A stretch of DNA of 64,000 nucleotides from Paradesertivirga superstes (lineage in GTDB: Bacteria; Bacteroidota; Bacteroidia; Sphingobacteriales; Sphingobacteriaceae), in NCBI RefSeq assembly GCF_037622515.1, contig NZ_JBBJCN010000010.1, positions 28,194-92,193 on the forward strand, written 5' to 3'. The notes under the pieces were generated by a model. That model was not told the DNA's origin and searched no databases. It saw nothing but the letters and a program-made list of their open reading frames with translations. This document shows positions 1 to 9,511 of this stretch, piece by piece. Positions within the stretch are counted from its first letter, which is position 1. Every line of letters starts with the position of its first letter. The translations under genes and the position numbers were made by a program.

Positions 1-14
1 ATAAGGTTTAGGTA

Positions 15-51
15 GCTCCATAATAGAGGTATTATGGAGCATTTTTTTTTT
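15..51 (+). terminator. Rho-independent terminator
   Basis: A perfect 10-bp stem (GCTCCATAAT at 15-24, ATTATGGAGC at 31-40) with a six-base loop is followed by an A and ten T residues. The T-run is on the plus strand, so it should end a plus-strand transcript arriving from left of the window. It lies opposite the 3' end of the minus-strand transfer operon, which reads on through it without a U-tract of its own. Confidence 0.8.
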
Positions 52-67
52 GTAGATGATATAAAAT

Positions 68-988
68 CTACTTTAACACTTTCGCTTGAACAATATCCTT
101 ATTAGTAACATTAAACCTCAGATGCCTGCCACCATTTTTTTCGAACATTTCAACCTCCAATACTTTATTATCTGGAATGGTGAAGCGTTGTAAAGCATAT
201 ACACGGTCTGTTGACGACTTTCCAAGTATAGATTCGCTGCTTCCTGGTGGGCTAAAAACATATAAAGGTGTTACTTCCAGCTCTTGCATCGCTGTACGCT
301 TAGCCACCTCCTTATCTCTTATGTAGAATTTAACAAAATCTATATCGTAATTTAAATTCGATTTGTTCTTTATATACGTTTTATAGAAGATTACATCATC
401 CTTTATGTAAACACCATGTAATGCGAAATGCATATCATTTTTTTCAGCAGACACATCCCGGATATTTCTGCCAGCCTTTGAAGCTTCTTTTCCTAGACGA
501 GCGATTTCAGTTTCACTCATATTTACATCCTCAAATGAAACGATTGCCGAGCCACCTGTTTCCCCTTTTAATACGACTTTCCTACCAACGCCTGAAAAGT
601 CTGAGCCGTTCATGGATATGTTAAGGGTTTTTGGAAAGGGCGAATAATTAACTATGTAAGAATAGTATTTCCCATCTCCTGTTACAACACTTAAGGTAGT
701 CTCGGGAAACCCTTTTGAGTTAGCTTTAACTCTTAAGATATTGTCAACCCCTTCAGCTTTATCCGCTATGATGGACTCGCTACCCAGGTCAACATATTTT
801 ATACCCGCAGGGAAGATGATATGTGTTGTTTTATCATAAGAAACCAGTAAGGGATAAGAATTTAGTATCTGGCTATCTTTAAAATTTGATATCGGGGTTG
901 GTGTTACTTGTCCACTAACCACAAATGAAGAAAAGGCAAAAGCCAAAAGTAGAGAGGCTTTTATAAGCCCGAGAGATTTGGATTTCAT
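68..988 (-). CDS. traN: Conjugative transposon protein TraN
   Basis: This 306 aa protein has an N-terminal signal peptide ending near VVSGQ (residues 1-27) and matches the Bacteroidota TraN family (DUF4138) in length, composition and position after traM. TraN is thought to be an outer-membrane or periplasmic part of the mating apparatus, analogous to VirB9. The charged C-terminal half with alternating strands fits a beta-sandwich. It is the last transfer gene visible; later tra genes (traO onward) would lie left of the window. The gap to traM is 19 bp, so both are probably on one transcript. The family call rests on recognisable sequence plus gene order. Confidence 0.85.
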   Translation of the reverse strand: MKSKSLGLIKASLLLAFAFSSFVVSGQVTPTPISNFKDSQILNSYPLLVSYDKTTHIIFPAGIKYVDLGSESIIADKAEGVDNILRVKANSKGFPETTLSVVTGDGKYYSYIVNYSPFPKTLNISMNGSDFSGVGRKVVLKGETGGSAIVSFEDVNMSETEIARLGKEASKAGRNIRDVSAEKNDMHFALHGVYIKDDVIFYKTYIKNKSNLNYDIDFVKFYIRDKEVAKRTAMQELEVTPLYVFSPPGSSESILGKSSTDRVYALQRFTIPDNKVLEVEMFEKNGGRHLRFNVTNKDIVQAKVLK

Positions 989-1007
989 ATCAGTGAGATT
1001 TTATTTA

Positions 1008-2189
1008 CTATTTTAAAAAAACGCGGTAATTGGCTTTAACAAAAACCTTGACTTGCTTTGCCTTTTTTCCGGCAAGGGATTTCACAGCACCAATACCTGC
1101 ATTTGCCGCTTCTACAGCAATTTGTCCGCCAGCGGTTGGAGCGACGATGGTTCCGTTACCAATACTTTGAGCACCATCTGCCATTGCTTCTTTGCCTGCG
1201 GTTCTGACTTGAGAACCAGGTATTGAAACACCCTCTATACCATCCACATCATAGACATTTAGATTTACGGGAAGAATATCGTTTTTATACCTGATGCTGG
1301 TTATTTCAATATTCAAGCGTTCTGCGCTCAAAGTAGCGGAACCATATACGAATGTATTTTTTGGTACCACAACACCATTAATTGAAATATCATTCAGCAG
1401 TCTTAGTTTAACTGTAGAACCGTTTACAACTGTTTGATCCTGGTGAATTGCAGCAGAGAGCGTATTTGAATTTGCGGCAGCTGCCTTCGTTCCTGAAGTA
1501 TAAAAGGAGTTGCGCTTTTTGGGTTTATCCTGTCGGGTAGTTGTTAATGATGAAACTATTTTCTTCTCTCTACTGGAAGATACTTCCATCACATTTCGTT
1601 TTTGCCTCGATGATGCAGAATTGTTGGAACCACTATTTTGCATCATTTGTCTTTCTATCTCCTTTGTGTAAGGATTCTTAGCTAATTCCCGGTTTATATA
1701 TTCTTCATCGGAAAGACCTGCCGTTGCTTGCTTTCTTTCCATTTCCCTGATCCGTCGATCAATCTCTTTCGCATTGCTTGCTCCGGAAGGGCTTTCATAA
1801 AACTTTGTAACCTTTTGGTTCAATTCAGTGGCAGCAGGATCATTCGTTGTCCTTCTCATTGCAATGTTGGAGTTTTCTGATTCAGGATCCTGCGTTTCAT
1901 CGGGAAATGCATATTCGTCCAAAGCAGTTAACTTTTGCTGGCGTTCCTGTTCTCTTTCAGCATTCTTGTAAGCTTCCAATTTGTCGCTTACAATTTCTTT
2001 CGATTGACTTTCAGGCACTGAGGTATTTAAGCCGCTTACTTCCCTGCTATTGGATGCCTGCGTTATCGATCCTCCTCCAAATAGCCAAAAGAGAAACGTC
2101 AGTGTTGGCACAACAAAAACAGGTGCCATTAGAGCCATTTTTCGCTGATTTATAAATTCCTGCGAGTATTGATGTGGTTTTTCATTCAT
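1008..2189 (-). CDS. traM: Conjugative transposon protein TraM
   Basis: A 393 aa protein with one membrane segment near residues 21-40 after a short cytoplasmic N-terminus. A long polar, probably disordered linker (about 45-250) leads to a compact C-terminal domain (about 250-393). That is the architecture of TraM (conjugative transposon TraM, VirB10-like), which bridges inner and outer membrane in the type IV secretion channel. The C-terminal part, with strands around TVKLRLLNDISINGVVV and an end reading KVFVKANYRVFLK, is the conserved portion. It lies between the TraL-like gene and traN, as in other Bacteroidota elements. Confidence 0.87.
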   Translation of the reverse strand: MNEKPHQYSQEFINQRKMALMAPVFVVPTLTFLFWLFGGGSITQASNSREVSGLNTSVPESQSKEIVSDKLEAYKNAEREQERQQKLTALDEYAFPDETQDPESENSNIAMRRTTNDPAATELNQKVTKFYESPSGASNAKEIDRRIREMERKQATAGLSDEEYINRELAKNPYTKEIERQMMQNSGSNNSASSRQKRNVMEVSSSREKKIVSSLTTTRQDKPKKRNSFYTSGTKAAAANSNTLSAAIHQDQTVVNGSTVKLRLLNDISINGVVVPKNTFVYGSATLSAERLNIEITSIRYKNDILPVNLNVYDVDGIEGVSIPGSQVRTAGKEAMADGAQSIGNGTIVAPTAGGQIAVEAANAGIGAVKSLAGKKAKQVKVFVKANYRVFLK

Positions 2190-2206
2190 AACGGTAGTAT
2201 TTGATG

Positions 2207-2707
2207 TTAGGGTTCCCAGATTCTGGGTATTTCATTTTCTTTTAAGGTGTCAGTTTTGGTAAACTCTTTAAGTTGTTTTAAAGCTCTTGCATCTTCCTGA
2301 TCAAGAATTATTACGCTATCATTAGACTTGGCTTCTTCTGTCCCCGCATGTGGGGCAATGATTGTAGCTTGTTTGATGAAGGGTTTCTTTTCCGGCTGGT
2401 AATCCCAAAACAGAGAGGTAAGTGAGAATGCTATACCGAGGATGCAAAACAAACCCAAATATTTCATTTTAGCAGATTTGCTCATTTCCTTGTCTCTTTT
2501 GCTTAGGTAGTTAACTAGTCTATCCTGCTTTTTCCAAGTCCAAATTTTCAAAGCGGCAATCATATTTGTTTCTCCCTCCGGAGTCGGGTTGGAAGCAGTG
2601 GTGAATCTGTTTTCTGGTGATGTAATTAGCGCACTAATAATTATAAAGAGCATGACCAAAAAAATCATTATGAGTATAAAAGCGAAAGCAAAAAAGAATG
2701 TGGCCAT
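2207..2707 (-). CDS. Small membrane protein at the TraL position
   Basis: A 166 aa protein with two hydrophobic segments (about residues 4-30 and 83-102) separated by a basic cytoplasmic loop, and an acidic, Lys-rich tail. It sits exactly between traK and traM, where CTnDOT-like elements carry traL. Sequence similarity to TraL (DUF3989) cannot be confirmed by eye, and it is longer than the usual TraL of about 100 aa. The call is therefore positional: a membrane component of the transfer machine. It is separated from traK by only 4 bp, which argues for cotranscription. Confidence 0.6.
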   Translation of the reverse strand: MATFFFAFAFILIMIFLVMLFIIISALITSPENRFTTASNPTPEGETNMIAALKIWTWKKQDRLVNYLSKRDKEMSKSAKMKYLGLFCILGIAFSLTSLFWDYQPEKKPFIKQATIIAPHAGTEEAKSNDSVIILDQEDARALKQLKEFTKTDTLKENEIPRIWEP

Positions 2708-2711
2708 GATA

Positions 2712-3332
2712 TTAGCGTTGAACTGTGGTGATATCCTTATTTTCTTTTACTCTCCAACGCTCAATTAAGAATCCGTGAGGATTATTGTCGGACCTTTGAA
2801 CATCCCTCAGGAAGCAATGACTTATTAAATTTCGGGTTGTAACAGTACTGCTTCGAATAATGGTTTGTGTTGCATAGGTCTGAGCAGAATAAGGAAAGTT
2901 CTGCATATCCAACTTTATGCTGTCTATTTGAATTTTCTGACTTACGTTACCCGCAATCAAATTATTGAAGTAACCGTTTTCAATCAGATTTCTGTATTCA
3001 GTATTTGCACTCTCATCGGCCAGGTATAAAGCCTGCCTGATGGTATAATCAATGGCTTTTTGATCGGGAGAAAGTGTGAAGAAAAGTTCATGAAATCTCT
3101 TTACATGATCCCTCGCTTCCACCGGTCGGTTCTGATTTACATCCTGGGCAAGAGCCAGCATCAAACTTTTTCCCTGATCAAGCACATAGATCTTTTGCCT
3201 CTGTTTATTGGCGAAATCGAAGGCCCAAACAACGGTAACAATACATACTATTGCACAAAGTATGATGAAAACAATCATCATCAGGCGCATTTTTCGAAAT
3301 GAGCTTTCTATGGTTTCTAATGATTTGAACAT
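2712..3332 (-). CDS. traK: Conjugative transposon protein TraK
   Basis: A 206 aa protein with a short cytoplasmic N-terminus, one transmembrane helix (about 16-38, rich in I, V and M) and a periplasmic alpha/beta domain. This is the layout of TraK, the VirB8-like component that nucleates the secretion channel. The N-terminal start with MFKSLETIESSFRKMR and the C-terminal segment with HGFLIERWRV resemble TraK proteins of Bacteroidota. It is flanked by traJ (8 bp) and the TraL-like gene, in the standard order. Confidence 0.88.
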   Translation of the reverse strand: MFKSLETIESSFRKMRLMMIVFIILCAIVCIVTVVWAFDFANKQRQKIYVLDQGKSLMLALAQDVNQNRPVEARDHVKRFHELFFTLSPDQKAIDYTIRQALYLADESANTEYRNLIENGYFNNLIAGNVSQKIQIDSIKLDMQNFPYSAQTYATQTIIRSSTVTTRNLISHCFLRDVQRSDNNPHGFLIERWRVKENKDITTVQR

Positions 3333-3340
3333 AATCGTAC

Positions 3341-4396
3341 TTATTTACTGTTATAGCCTTCTAAAAAATGTTTTGGGGCGTTCACTACATTGGAGGCTCC
3401 TGATGTTGCTCTTCCGGCTATAGCCCCACCAGCTGCGCCTCCTGCGGCACCGGCCACAGCCGTAGCTCCTCCTCCTACTGCGTTCATCCTTCCGAGTGCA
3501 GCAGCTCCACCGGTACTCTGAATTATAAAACTTGAAACTGTTGGAACTGTGCAATAACCAACAATGGCAATTAGCATGAATATCATATAGCCGGTATCTG
3601 TTGCATCGAAAGTACTGTCCATGTTTGCTTGCATATCTGCTAAGGACTTATCAAGCATTAGGACCTGGATTTTACCTACCATTGTTCCAAAAATATTTGA
3701 CACCGGAAGCCATAGTGATATTTGCACATATCGTGCAATCCAGTTTGTCAGAGTCGATTGAAAACCGTCGAAAATTGAAAGTGCAAATGAAATAGGGCCT
3801 ATTATTGCAAGTACGATCAAAAAGAAAGTTCGAATGGTATCAATCACAAGCGAAACGCCCTGATAAAGAAAGTCCAAGATCTCTCGTAGAAGATCTCTCA
3901 CAGATTTCTTAATTTGATAGCTAGTTCTTTCCATCATCATTTCCATGCGCTTGCCGACGTCAGTTATTCCTAGCTTATCAAGTTCTGCTTGATATTCTTT
4001 ATCATCAACTACATACAACTCACCATTACTTTCGTAGGCTTCTTTTTCAATTGCATCCCTTTTGGCTGTGTAAGCAGCGATATCCACATTCTGCTTCTCT
4101 ACCATGCCTTCTGTCACGGTAACGACTGGGTTCATTATTCCATTTATTGAGGCTAACACTAAGGGGAATATTCCGATACAAAAACCTATCACGAAAGGGC
4201 GAAATAATGGATAAAAGTCTATTGGCTCATTGTTTGCCATATGTCGCCAAACACGATTAGCGATATAAAATATTGCTCCAATACCACCAATTGCACGTGC
4301 AATACCAATCAACTGACTGCAAAGTGGAAGCATCTCATCATATAAGCTTCTCAGAAGCTGATGCATACTATCCCATTGAATATCCAATAATATCAT
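3341..4396 (-). CDS. traJ: Conjugative transposon protein TraJ
   Basis: A 351 aa polytopic membrane protein corresponding to TraJ, a VirB6-like channel component of the inner membrane. Hydrophobic stretches occur near residues 25-45, 70-95, 170-215, 225-250 and 275-300, and the C-terminus is a low-complexity Gly/Ala-rich tail (about 295-340). The N-terminal segment around LLRSLYDEMLPLC and the block near IVLAIIGPISFALSIFDGF are typical of this family. It is spaced 13 bp from the preceding traI-like gene. The Gly/Ala tail creates a long antisense reading frame that is not a gene. Confidence 0.9.
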   Translation of the reverse strand: MILLDIQWDSMHQLLRSLYDEMLPLCSQLIGIARAIGGIGAIFYIANRVWRHMANNEPIDFYPLFRPFVIGFCIGIFPLVLASINGIMNPVVTVTEGMVEKQNVDIAAYTAKRDAIEKEAYESNGELYVVDDKEYQAELDKLGITDVGKRMEMMMERTSYQIKKSVRDLLREILDFLYQGVSLVIDTIRTFFLIVLAIIGPISFALSIFDGFQSTLTNWIARYVQISLWLPVSNIFGTMVGKIQVLMLDKSLADMQANMDSTFDATDTGYMIFMLIAIVGYCTVPTVSSFIIQSTGGAAALGRMNAVGGGATAVAGAAGGAAGGAIAGRATSGASNVVNAPKHFLEGYNSK

Positions 4397-4409
4397 ACTA
4401 AAGATTTAG

Positions 4410-5024
4410 TTATTTTGTAAGACCGTATAACCTCAGGACATTCTTTGTCTCGTTGGTTTTCTTAGCTCGCACATATGATAATTGAATATATTGGTTACTG
4501 TAATACTCAACTAGACTTTTGTGCCTTCTTGCTTTTTCGTATGTAGCATTGATTATATCGAATCGTTCTTTATCAGTTAAATTCATATTTGAGGCTTTAG
4601 CGCCCATCATCAAATCATCAACAATACTGGAGCTTTCCTTCAATAATTTCGTATATCCATTGCCAATTTCGACTAATTCAGTAGGGGAGAAATTTTTGTC
4701 AGTTTTCATCCTGCTATAACTATTGGTATAGACAGAGGCTATCTGGTTGATAGTTTGGAGTGTTTCATACACTTTTTTATAATTCTGAATTGTGGTACTC
4801 ACTTTCTTCAAAGCATCATACCAAGCTTTTCCCTGATCAAAGATTTTTCTTGTTTCCGCTACACCTTTCACTAATTCTAGTTTGCGCTTAATGCTTTCAA
4901 TCATATTTGCATATTGCTGGGTAGCTCTTTGAGAGAGACTGGCTGGATCTGCCACTACAATTTGGGCATTTACTTTAATGGAGAACCCGGTTACCATTAG
5001 TATTAGGATAATAAATTTTTTCAT
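4410..5024 (-). CDS. traI: TraI-like protein (DUF4141)
   Basis: A 204 aa secreted protein with a signal peptide ending at KVNAQ (residues 1-21). The mature part is almost entirely helical, with coiled-coil character (residues 30-130 and 140-190). This matches the DUF4141 proteins called TraI in Bacteroidota conjugative transposons, which are periplasmic and VirB5-like by position and topology. Gene order (lipoprotein, this gene, traJ) agrees. The exact molecular role is not established. Confidence 0.8.
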   Translation of the reverse strand: MKKFIILILMVTGFSIKVNAQIVVADPASLSQRATQQYANMIESIKRKLELVKGVAETRKIFDQGKAWYDALKKVSTTIQNYKKVYETLQTINQIASVYTNSYSRMKTDKNFSPTELVEIGNGYTKLLKESSSIVDDLMMGAKASNMNLTDKERFDIINATYEKARRHKSLVEYYSNQYIQLSYVRAKKTNETKNVLRLYGLTK

Positions 5025-5043
5025 GGGTGTTGATTTTTAATAA

Positions 5044-5475
5044 TTACTCTCTTCTTTCGTAAATCACTTTTCGATTATTATTAGAATTTAGAACATCGTC
5101 ATTTGGATCATAAAAAAATGATTGCAAAGAACGCCCACTTTTATTTTTAGGGGTAATTATTACTTTTTCAACCATTTCATCTTTTTCATTTCTACCTTGG
5201 CCATTTTCTATCTCGCAAACCATTGCTTTACTTGGATCAGCATTGTCTTTGAATAAAAAATAAACTTTCCCGTCTTCTCTAGCTTCTAGAGTAAAAAAGT
5301 AATTCCCATTCGCCTCTTTCCATTTACCCAAATACCCTTTTAAATTTTTAGGCTTTTGGATTTCCGTAGCTACACTATCGGTACTTTCTTTGATAGCGTT
5401 ACTTTGGCAAGAGTAAAGCAGGCTAACTGAGATAATGAGATAAACTATATGGATGCAGATTTTTACCTGTTTCAT
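5044..5475 (-). CDS. Transfer-operon lipoprotein
   Basis: A 143 aa protein with a lipoprotein signal (lipobox LLYSC at about residues 19-23). The mature domain, about 95 residues, is rich in beta strands and centres on YLGKWKEANGNYFF, as in small lipocalin-like or DUF-type lipoproteins. It occupies the traH slot between traG and traI, but I do not recognise it as TraH. Entry-exclusion or surface roles are common for lipoproteins in such operons; that is inference only. Spacing to traG is 10 bp and to traI 19 bp. Confidence 0.65.
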   Translation of the reverse strand: MKQVKICIHIVYLIISVSLLYSCQSNAIKESTDSVATEIQKPKNLKGYLGKWKEANGNYFFTLEAREDGKVYFLFKDNADPSKAMVCEIENGQGRNEKDEMVEKVIITPKNKSGRSLQSFFYDPNDDVLNSNNNRKVIYERRE

Positions 5476-5485
5476 TTGTATTATT

Positions 5486-7987
5486 TTAACTGATTAATTT
5501 TTCTCTTTTAATTGTTGCCAGCTCCTTGATAGCCTGTTCAATGCTCCCTCCCTTCTTTTCTGATAAATTGAATAATGTTACTTTCTCAGTTTCTTCGGTG
5601 GTATATGCATAATACTCTTCGTATGATACTTCTGTGGCGTAAACAGCACTCTTCACACCACCCAGGCTTATAAATACTTCTTTATAAAGTCGTTTTTGGT
5701 CATTATTAAGGTTAATGCTTAATACCTGGTCTTTTTCCTTATCGCTCAACCCTAGTAGATTTTGGATCTCAGAAAACTTATTCATGTATTTACGCTGATC
5801 TAATAGAATTTTGCAGTCCGAGTTATTGATGATAGTATCCTTAACTATTGGATTATTGATAATGTCGTCTACCTCCTGGGTTACGACAATTGCTTCACCG
5901 AAGAATTTACGAACTGTTTTAAAGAGGTATTTTATATACTCTGCCATCCCCTCTTTTGCAATTGCTTTCCAGGCTTCCTCGATCAGGATCATTTTTCTGA
6001 TTCCCTTCAGTTTTCGCATTTTATTGATAAAAGTCTCCATGATGATGATGGTGACAACCGGAAAGAGGATTTTATGATCTTTAATATTATCAAGCTCGAA
6101 AACTATAAACCGTTTATGCAGCAGATCCAGTTCCTTTTCAGAGTTCAGAAGATAATCGTATTCGCCACCGACATAGTAAGGCTCTAATACATTTAAAAAG
6201 TTATCAATATCAAAATCTTTCTCCCGGACATTTTTCTTCTTAAGTACTTCCTTGTAAGGGCCTTGAACAAATTCGTAAAATGTATTAAAGCATGGCTTTA
6301 TGTTACTACTTTTAAGAGTATGGATATAGAGATTGACAGCGTTAGAAAGGGCAACTTCTTCAGCTCTGGTTGGTTCCTCATTATCACGTTTCCATAAGGT
6401 GAAAATCAGCGTCTTTAAACTCTCCTTTTTTTCTATGTCGAAAATGCCATCATCGGTATAAAATGGGTTAAAGGCTATTGGGTTATCCTCGGTATAAGTA
6501 TAATAAACACCATCTTTTCCCCCTGTCTTTGCATGAATCATTTCGCACAATCCCAAATATGAATTTCCGGTATCGACGAGTACAACATGAGAACCTTGTT
6601 CATAGTATTGTCTCACCATATGGTTAGTGAAAAAGGATTTACCTGATCCGGATGGGCCAAGAATGAATTTATTCCTGTTAGTTGTAAAGCCTTTTTTCAT
6701 CGGCTCATCGGAAATATCAACCAAAATTGGTTTTCCGCTCATGCGATCCACCATTTTAATTCCGAAAGGACTCAAAGAACTACGGTAATTCGTTTCGTTA
6801 TTGAAAAAGCAGCAGGCCTGTTCGAAAAAGGTGTTAAAACTTTCTTCATTTGGAAAATCAGAGGCATTTCCTGGTATAGCTGCCCAAAATAAAGGCGCGG
6901 CATCCGTAGTATTATGCCTTGGCTTACAATCCATTGAAGCAATAGCGGAACTTATTAAGTTACGAAGCTCTTTTAATTGGCTCTTATCCTCAGTCCATAT
7001 AAAAGCGTTAAAATGACACCTGATTGAGGTTCGATTATTTATTAGCGCTTCATTCAGGTAATGTCCTACGTATTCCTTATTGGCGTCATTTTCCCTGGAA
7101 TATCTAGAAAGAGAATTCATGTGTCGGGCCTTTTTTTCTAATCCTTTCACTTTCTCCTGATGATCCTCGACAAATAAGTACTGATTATATATATGATTGC
7201 ATGGCAAGAGCAAGCCAAGCTTACTGGCAAATCCTACTTTAAACTTACTTCTATCTGTACTTAAAGCATCATAACTCCTGTCTGTCCCAACCTCACCGGG
7301 CATATCCTCCAGGTCAGAAAGTGTAAACAGATTAAAATACTTGCTTCCAATTTTTAGATCATCGGTTAGGTCAATATCTGATAAAACAGTCTGATCCTCC
7401 TGTGTAACGCTGAGGTATTTTTCTATAATGCCGGCTTTCTGATCCGTTCCCACTATATCTTCATTTTTTAAGCGGGTAAGCTGCATTAAGCCACTATCAT
7501 TCAAAAGAAATTCAATCTGACCTACTGCATTCATAAACTCTGCTATCACTTGTTTGTCCAGCATATCTTTGGGAACCAGTCTGCCTCGACTTAATGAATT
7601 GAAGGTACTTTGCACTTTCATTCTGTCAGGGGAGGTTTTTGTGAGAAACAGGTAGCAGTAATGATTCAAAAAAGGTCGTTCATTGAAGTGCCTTTCAAAT
7701 GAACGGTTAAGAAAACTCAAATTTTCGCTTTCTAGTTCAGGCTTGTAATTTTCTTCTATAAACCAATCCTGTTTATGAAGAATAGAAAACTTAGGAAGGA
7801 GCTTTGCGGCTTTTACCCATGTCTGATGAATGTTTTCATAATCCTGTTCCGATAATGTAAACACCTCCGGCAGTTCAACCTTATAGGCAACGGTGATGTC
7901 TGCATATAAGCTGATTATACAATCCTGTTCAACTTTATAAATTGGTAGTTTTTTTTCCAGTTCTTCTGCTCTCAGCGCACGTATCAT
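5486..7987 (-). CDS. traG: Conjugation ATPase TraG (VirB4-like)
   Basis: An 833 aa AAA-type ATPase that powers the secretion channel at the inner membrane. The N-terminal TraG/VirB4 domain (about 1-400) precedes the nucleotide-binding domain. That domain has a Walker A motif GPSGSGKS near residue 443, a Walker B region MILIEEAWK near residue 666, and a downstream VTQEVDDI segment. Length is typical of Bacteroidota TraG (about 820-850 aa). It follows traF by 24 bp. The name traG here refers to the VirB4-like protein; the coupling protein is encoded separately at 13929-15932. Confidence 0.95.
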   Translation of the reverse strand: MIRALRAEELEKKLPIYKVEQDCIISLYADITVAYKVELPEVFTLSEQDYENIHQTWVKAAKLLPKFSILHKQDWFIEENYKPELESENLSFLNRSFERHFNERPFLNHYCYLFLTKTSPDRMKVQSTFNSLSRGRLVPKDMLDKQVIAEFMNAVGQIEFLLNDSGLMQLTRLKNEDIVGTDQKAGIIEKYLSVTQEDQTVLSDIDLTDDLKIGSKYFNLFTLSDLEDMPGEVGTDRSYDALSTDRSKFKVGFASKLGLLLPCNHIYNQYLFVEDHQEKVKGLEKKARHMNSLSRYSRENDANKEYVGHYLNEALINNRTSIRCHFNAFIWTEDKSQLKELRNLISSAIASMDCKPRHNTTDAAPLFWAAIPGNASDFPNEESFNTFFEQACCFFNNETNYRSSLSPFGIKMVDRMSGKPILVDISDEPMKKGFTTNRNKFILGPSGSGKSFFTNHMVRQYYEQGSHVVLVDTGNSYLGLCEMIHAKTGGKDGVYYTYTEDNPIAFNPFYTDDGIFDIEKKESLKTLIFTLWKRDNEEPTRAEEVALSNAVNLYIHTLKSSNIKPCFNTFYEFVQGPYKEVLKKKNVREKDFDIDNFLNVLEPYYVGGEYDYLLNSEKELDLLHKRFIVFELDNIKDHKILFPVVTIIIMETFINKMRKLKGIRKMILIEEAWKAIAKEGMAEYIKYLFKTVRKFFGEAIVVTQEVDDIINNPIVKDTIINNSDCKILLDQRKYMNKFSEIQNLLGLSDKEKDQVLSINLNNDQKRLYKEVFISLGGVKSAVYATEVSYEEYYAYTTEETEKVTLFNLSEKKGGSIEQAIKELATIKREKLIS

Positions 7988-8011
7988 AAATTGAGATGTT
8001 TAGTAGATTAT

Positions 8012-8341
8012 TCAGTTAGCCTGGTTCTCTTTATATTTAAAATAAGAGCGTACCCCTTTTCTAACAATAATAAATTTAGGTCGCGAGCGTCTGGCGCTGA
8101 TCTTCATCAAGCCAAACTGACCATACTTATAATTCATTTTGTAAACGACCATAAATACAGCAGTAGTAAGGACTATGGCAGTAAATGCTATGGCATAGGA
8201 ACTTATTCCGAAAAGAGCCATAATGGTAGACAGAAGAAATACAAACATCAAGCCCATAACCAGGTATGTTAAGTATTGAGCTTTAAGGCCTTTGAATTCT
8301 ACTGTGGTGTCAACTTTCCGGTTGACTGGAAACCTTGCCAT
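8012..8341 (-). CDS. traF: Conjugal transfer protein TraF (DUF4133)
   Basis: A small membrane protein with two adjacent transmembrane helices (about residues 25-70 of the chosen form) followed by a basic C-terminus. It matches the DUF4133/TraF family, VirB3-like in topology and always next to traG. The open frame extends to 8410. I choose the ATG at 8341 (protein starting MARFPVNRK, 109 aa) because it follows the traE stop by 5 bp, and the extra 23 residues would overlap traE and are not part of the family. Confidence 0.85.
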   Translation of the reverse strand: MARFPVNRKVDTTVEFKGLKAQYLTYLVMGLMFVFLLSTIMALFGISSYAIAFTAIVLTTAVFMVVYKMNYKYGQFGLMKISARRSRPKFIIVRKGVRSYFKYKENQAN

Positions 8342-8346
8342 ACATA

Positions 8347-8676
8347 CTATTGAAAAAATGCTTTCAATACCGTTGCAACAATCACGAGAAAGATTGAACT
8401 GCCAAACCAACCTGCTGCAACTTTTTGTGTATCTGGATCACCGCTATTCCATTTAGAATAAACTTTAAAAGCGCCTACAAGTCCCATAATTGCTCCTGCG
8501 GCATACATAAGTTTTACAGCGGGATCAAAGTAACTCGTAACTTCATCAGTAGCGGCTTCTATCCCTGCAGCTCCCCCACCAGATTGTGCCATAACATTTG
8601 CAGCAACAGTAATTAGAGCAGCAGTGATAATCAGACTTTTCGAAAATTGAGTTTTTTCTAGATTTTTTGTTTTCAT
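8347..8676 (-). CDS. traE: Conjugal transfer protein TraE (DUF4134)
   Basis: A 109 aa protein with a signal-like hydrophobic segment ending near VMAQ (residue 30), a Gly/Ala-rich stretch and two further transmembrane helices. It includes the conserved segment around KLMYAAGAIMGLVGAFKVY. This is the DUF4134/TraE family, pilin-like and VirB2-like by topology. It lies directly upstream of traF with a 5-bp gap, the usual traE-traF-traG trio. Confidence 0.88.
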   Translation of the reverse strand: MKTKNLEKTQFSKSLIITAALITVAANVMAQSGGGAAGIEAATDEVTSYFDPAVKLMYAAGAIMGLVGAFKVYSKWNSGDPDTQKVAAGWFGSSIFLVIVATVLKAFFQ

Positions 8677-8704
8677 GGATACGTTATATAGTAGATTAAT
8701 AAGA

Positions 8705-9484
8705 TTAGGCCTGCCAGTTATTTACCAGATCGTCGATTTTATTTTCATCAAGTAAGGATGCTTTGGCAGATTTTTCTTTAATGTCTTCGAGGTCGAACTT
8801 TTCATTTTCATGGAAACTCAATCCATGACGTTCATATACTCTTTTCTTAATATCTTCCAATCCTTTGTTTAACTCAGGATTTTCATTCATCAAACTTCCC
8901 CAGAAGTCGTTTTCTTCAAGATTGCTGACTTTATCAATTAATTCTTCCTCAGCTTTTTCTTCAAGAATTCCATTAGAGGATTCAATAGCGACAGCATCTG
9001 CTACCAGATCAACGGTTTCAATCACCTCTTCGATTAATAAGCCTCCGTCATTAACTTCCAGTTCTGGATCTTCAAACGGCATAAATTCTTCTTCTAAATC
9101 AACATCAAGACTTTCAGCTTGAACCTCCGATAGAATTTCAAGATCTTCCGCACTCACATTTTCCGTTACTGCATGGATTTGTTCAGGTTGTTCTTCTGTT
9201 TGAAGTATTCTGATTTCGCTTATTAGTTGTTGCTCATTAGATGGCACTTTTAGGGGAAGTGCATCGATATTATTTATAGGTAAAATTTGAGCTGTTGGAG
9301 TTACCTGGTTATCAGGTATACCATTGATCGGTTGGATCAATGTGTTATCCTTACGTTTGCTCCCACTGGAAAACCTGGAAGCTAATTCTTTATTATAGTA
9401 AAAGAAAAATACGAAGGCGTAGTAAATGATCAATGCGGCCAGAATAAAAAGAAAATAATCTGACCATGAAATAGATTCCAGCAT
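8705..9484 (-). CDS. Acidic membrane-anchored protein of the transfer operon
   Basis: A 259 aa protein with one N-terminal membrane helix (about residues 8-28). A very acidic, low-complexity central region (about 80-205, many E, D, V, L) leads to a short C-terminal domain ending in a segment resembling KIDDLVNNWQA. It takes the traC/traD position between traB and traE, but I see no similarity that would name it. A cytoplasmic acidic arm tethered at the membrane could interact with the secretion ATPases or the relaxosome; this is inference. Spacing is 28 bp to traE and 27 bp to traB. Confidence 0.6.
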   Translation of the reverse strand: MLESISWSDYFLFILAALIIYYAFVFFFYYNKELASRFSSGSKRKDNTLIQPINGIPDNQVTPTAQILPINNIDALPLKVPSNEQQLISEIRILQTEEQPEQIHAVTENVSAEDLEILSEVQAESLDVDLEEEFMPFEDPELEVNDGGLLIEEVIETVDLVADAVAIESSNGILEEKAEEELIDKVSNLEENDFWGSLMNENPELNKGLEDIKKRVYERHGLSFHENEKFDLEDIKEKSAKASLLDENKIDDLVNNWQA

Positions 9485-9511
9485 AGGTATTAATTTTAAA
9501 AAACATCGCTT

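Noticed and set aside
8342..8410. N-terminal extension of TraF to 8410
   Set aside because: It would overlap traE and adds a non-conserved stretch; the ATG at 8341 fits the family.
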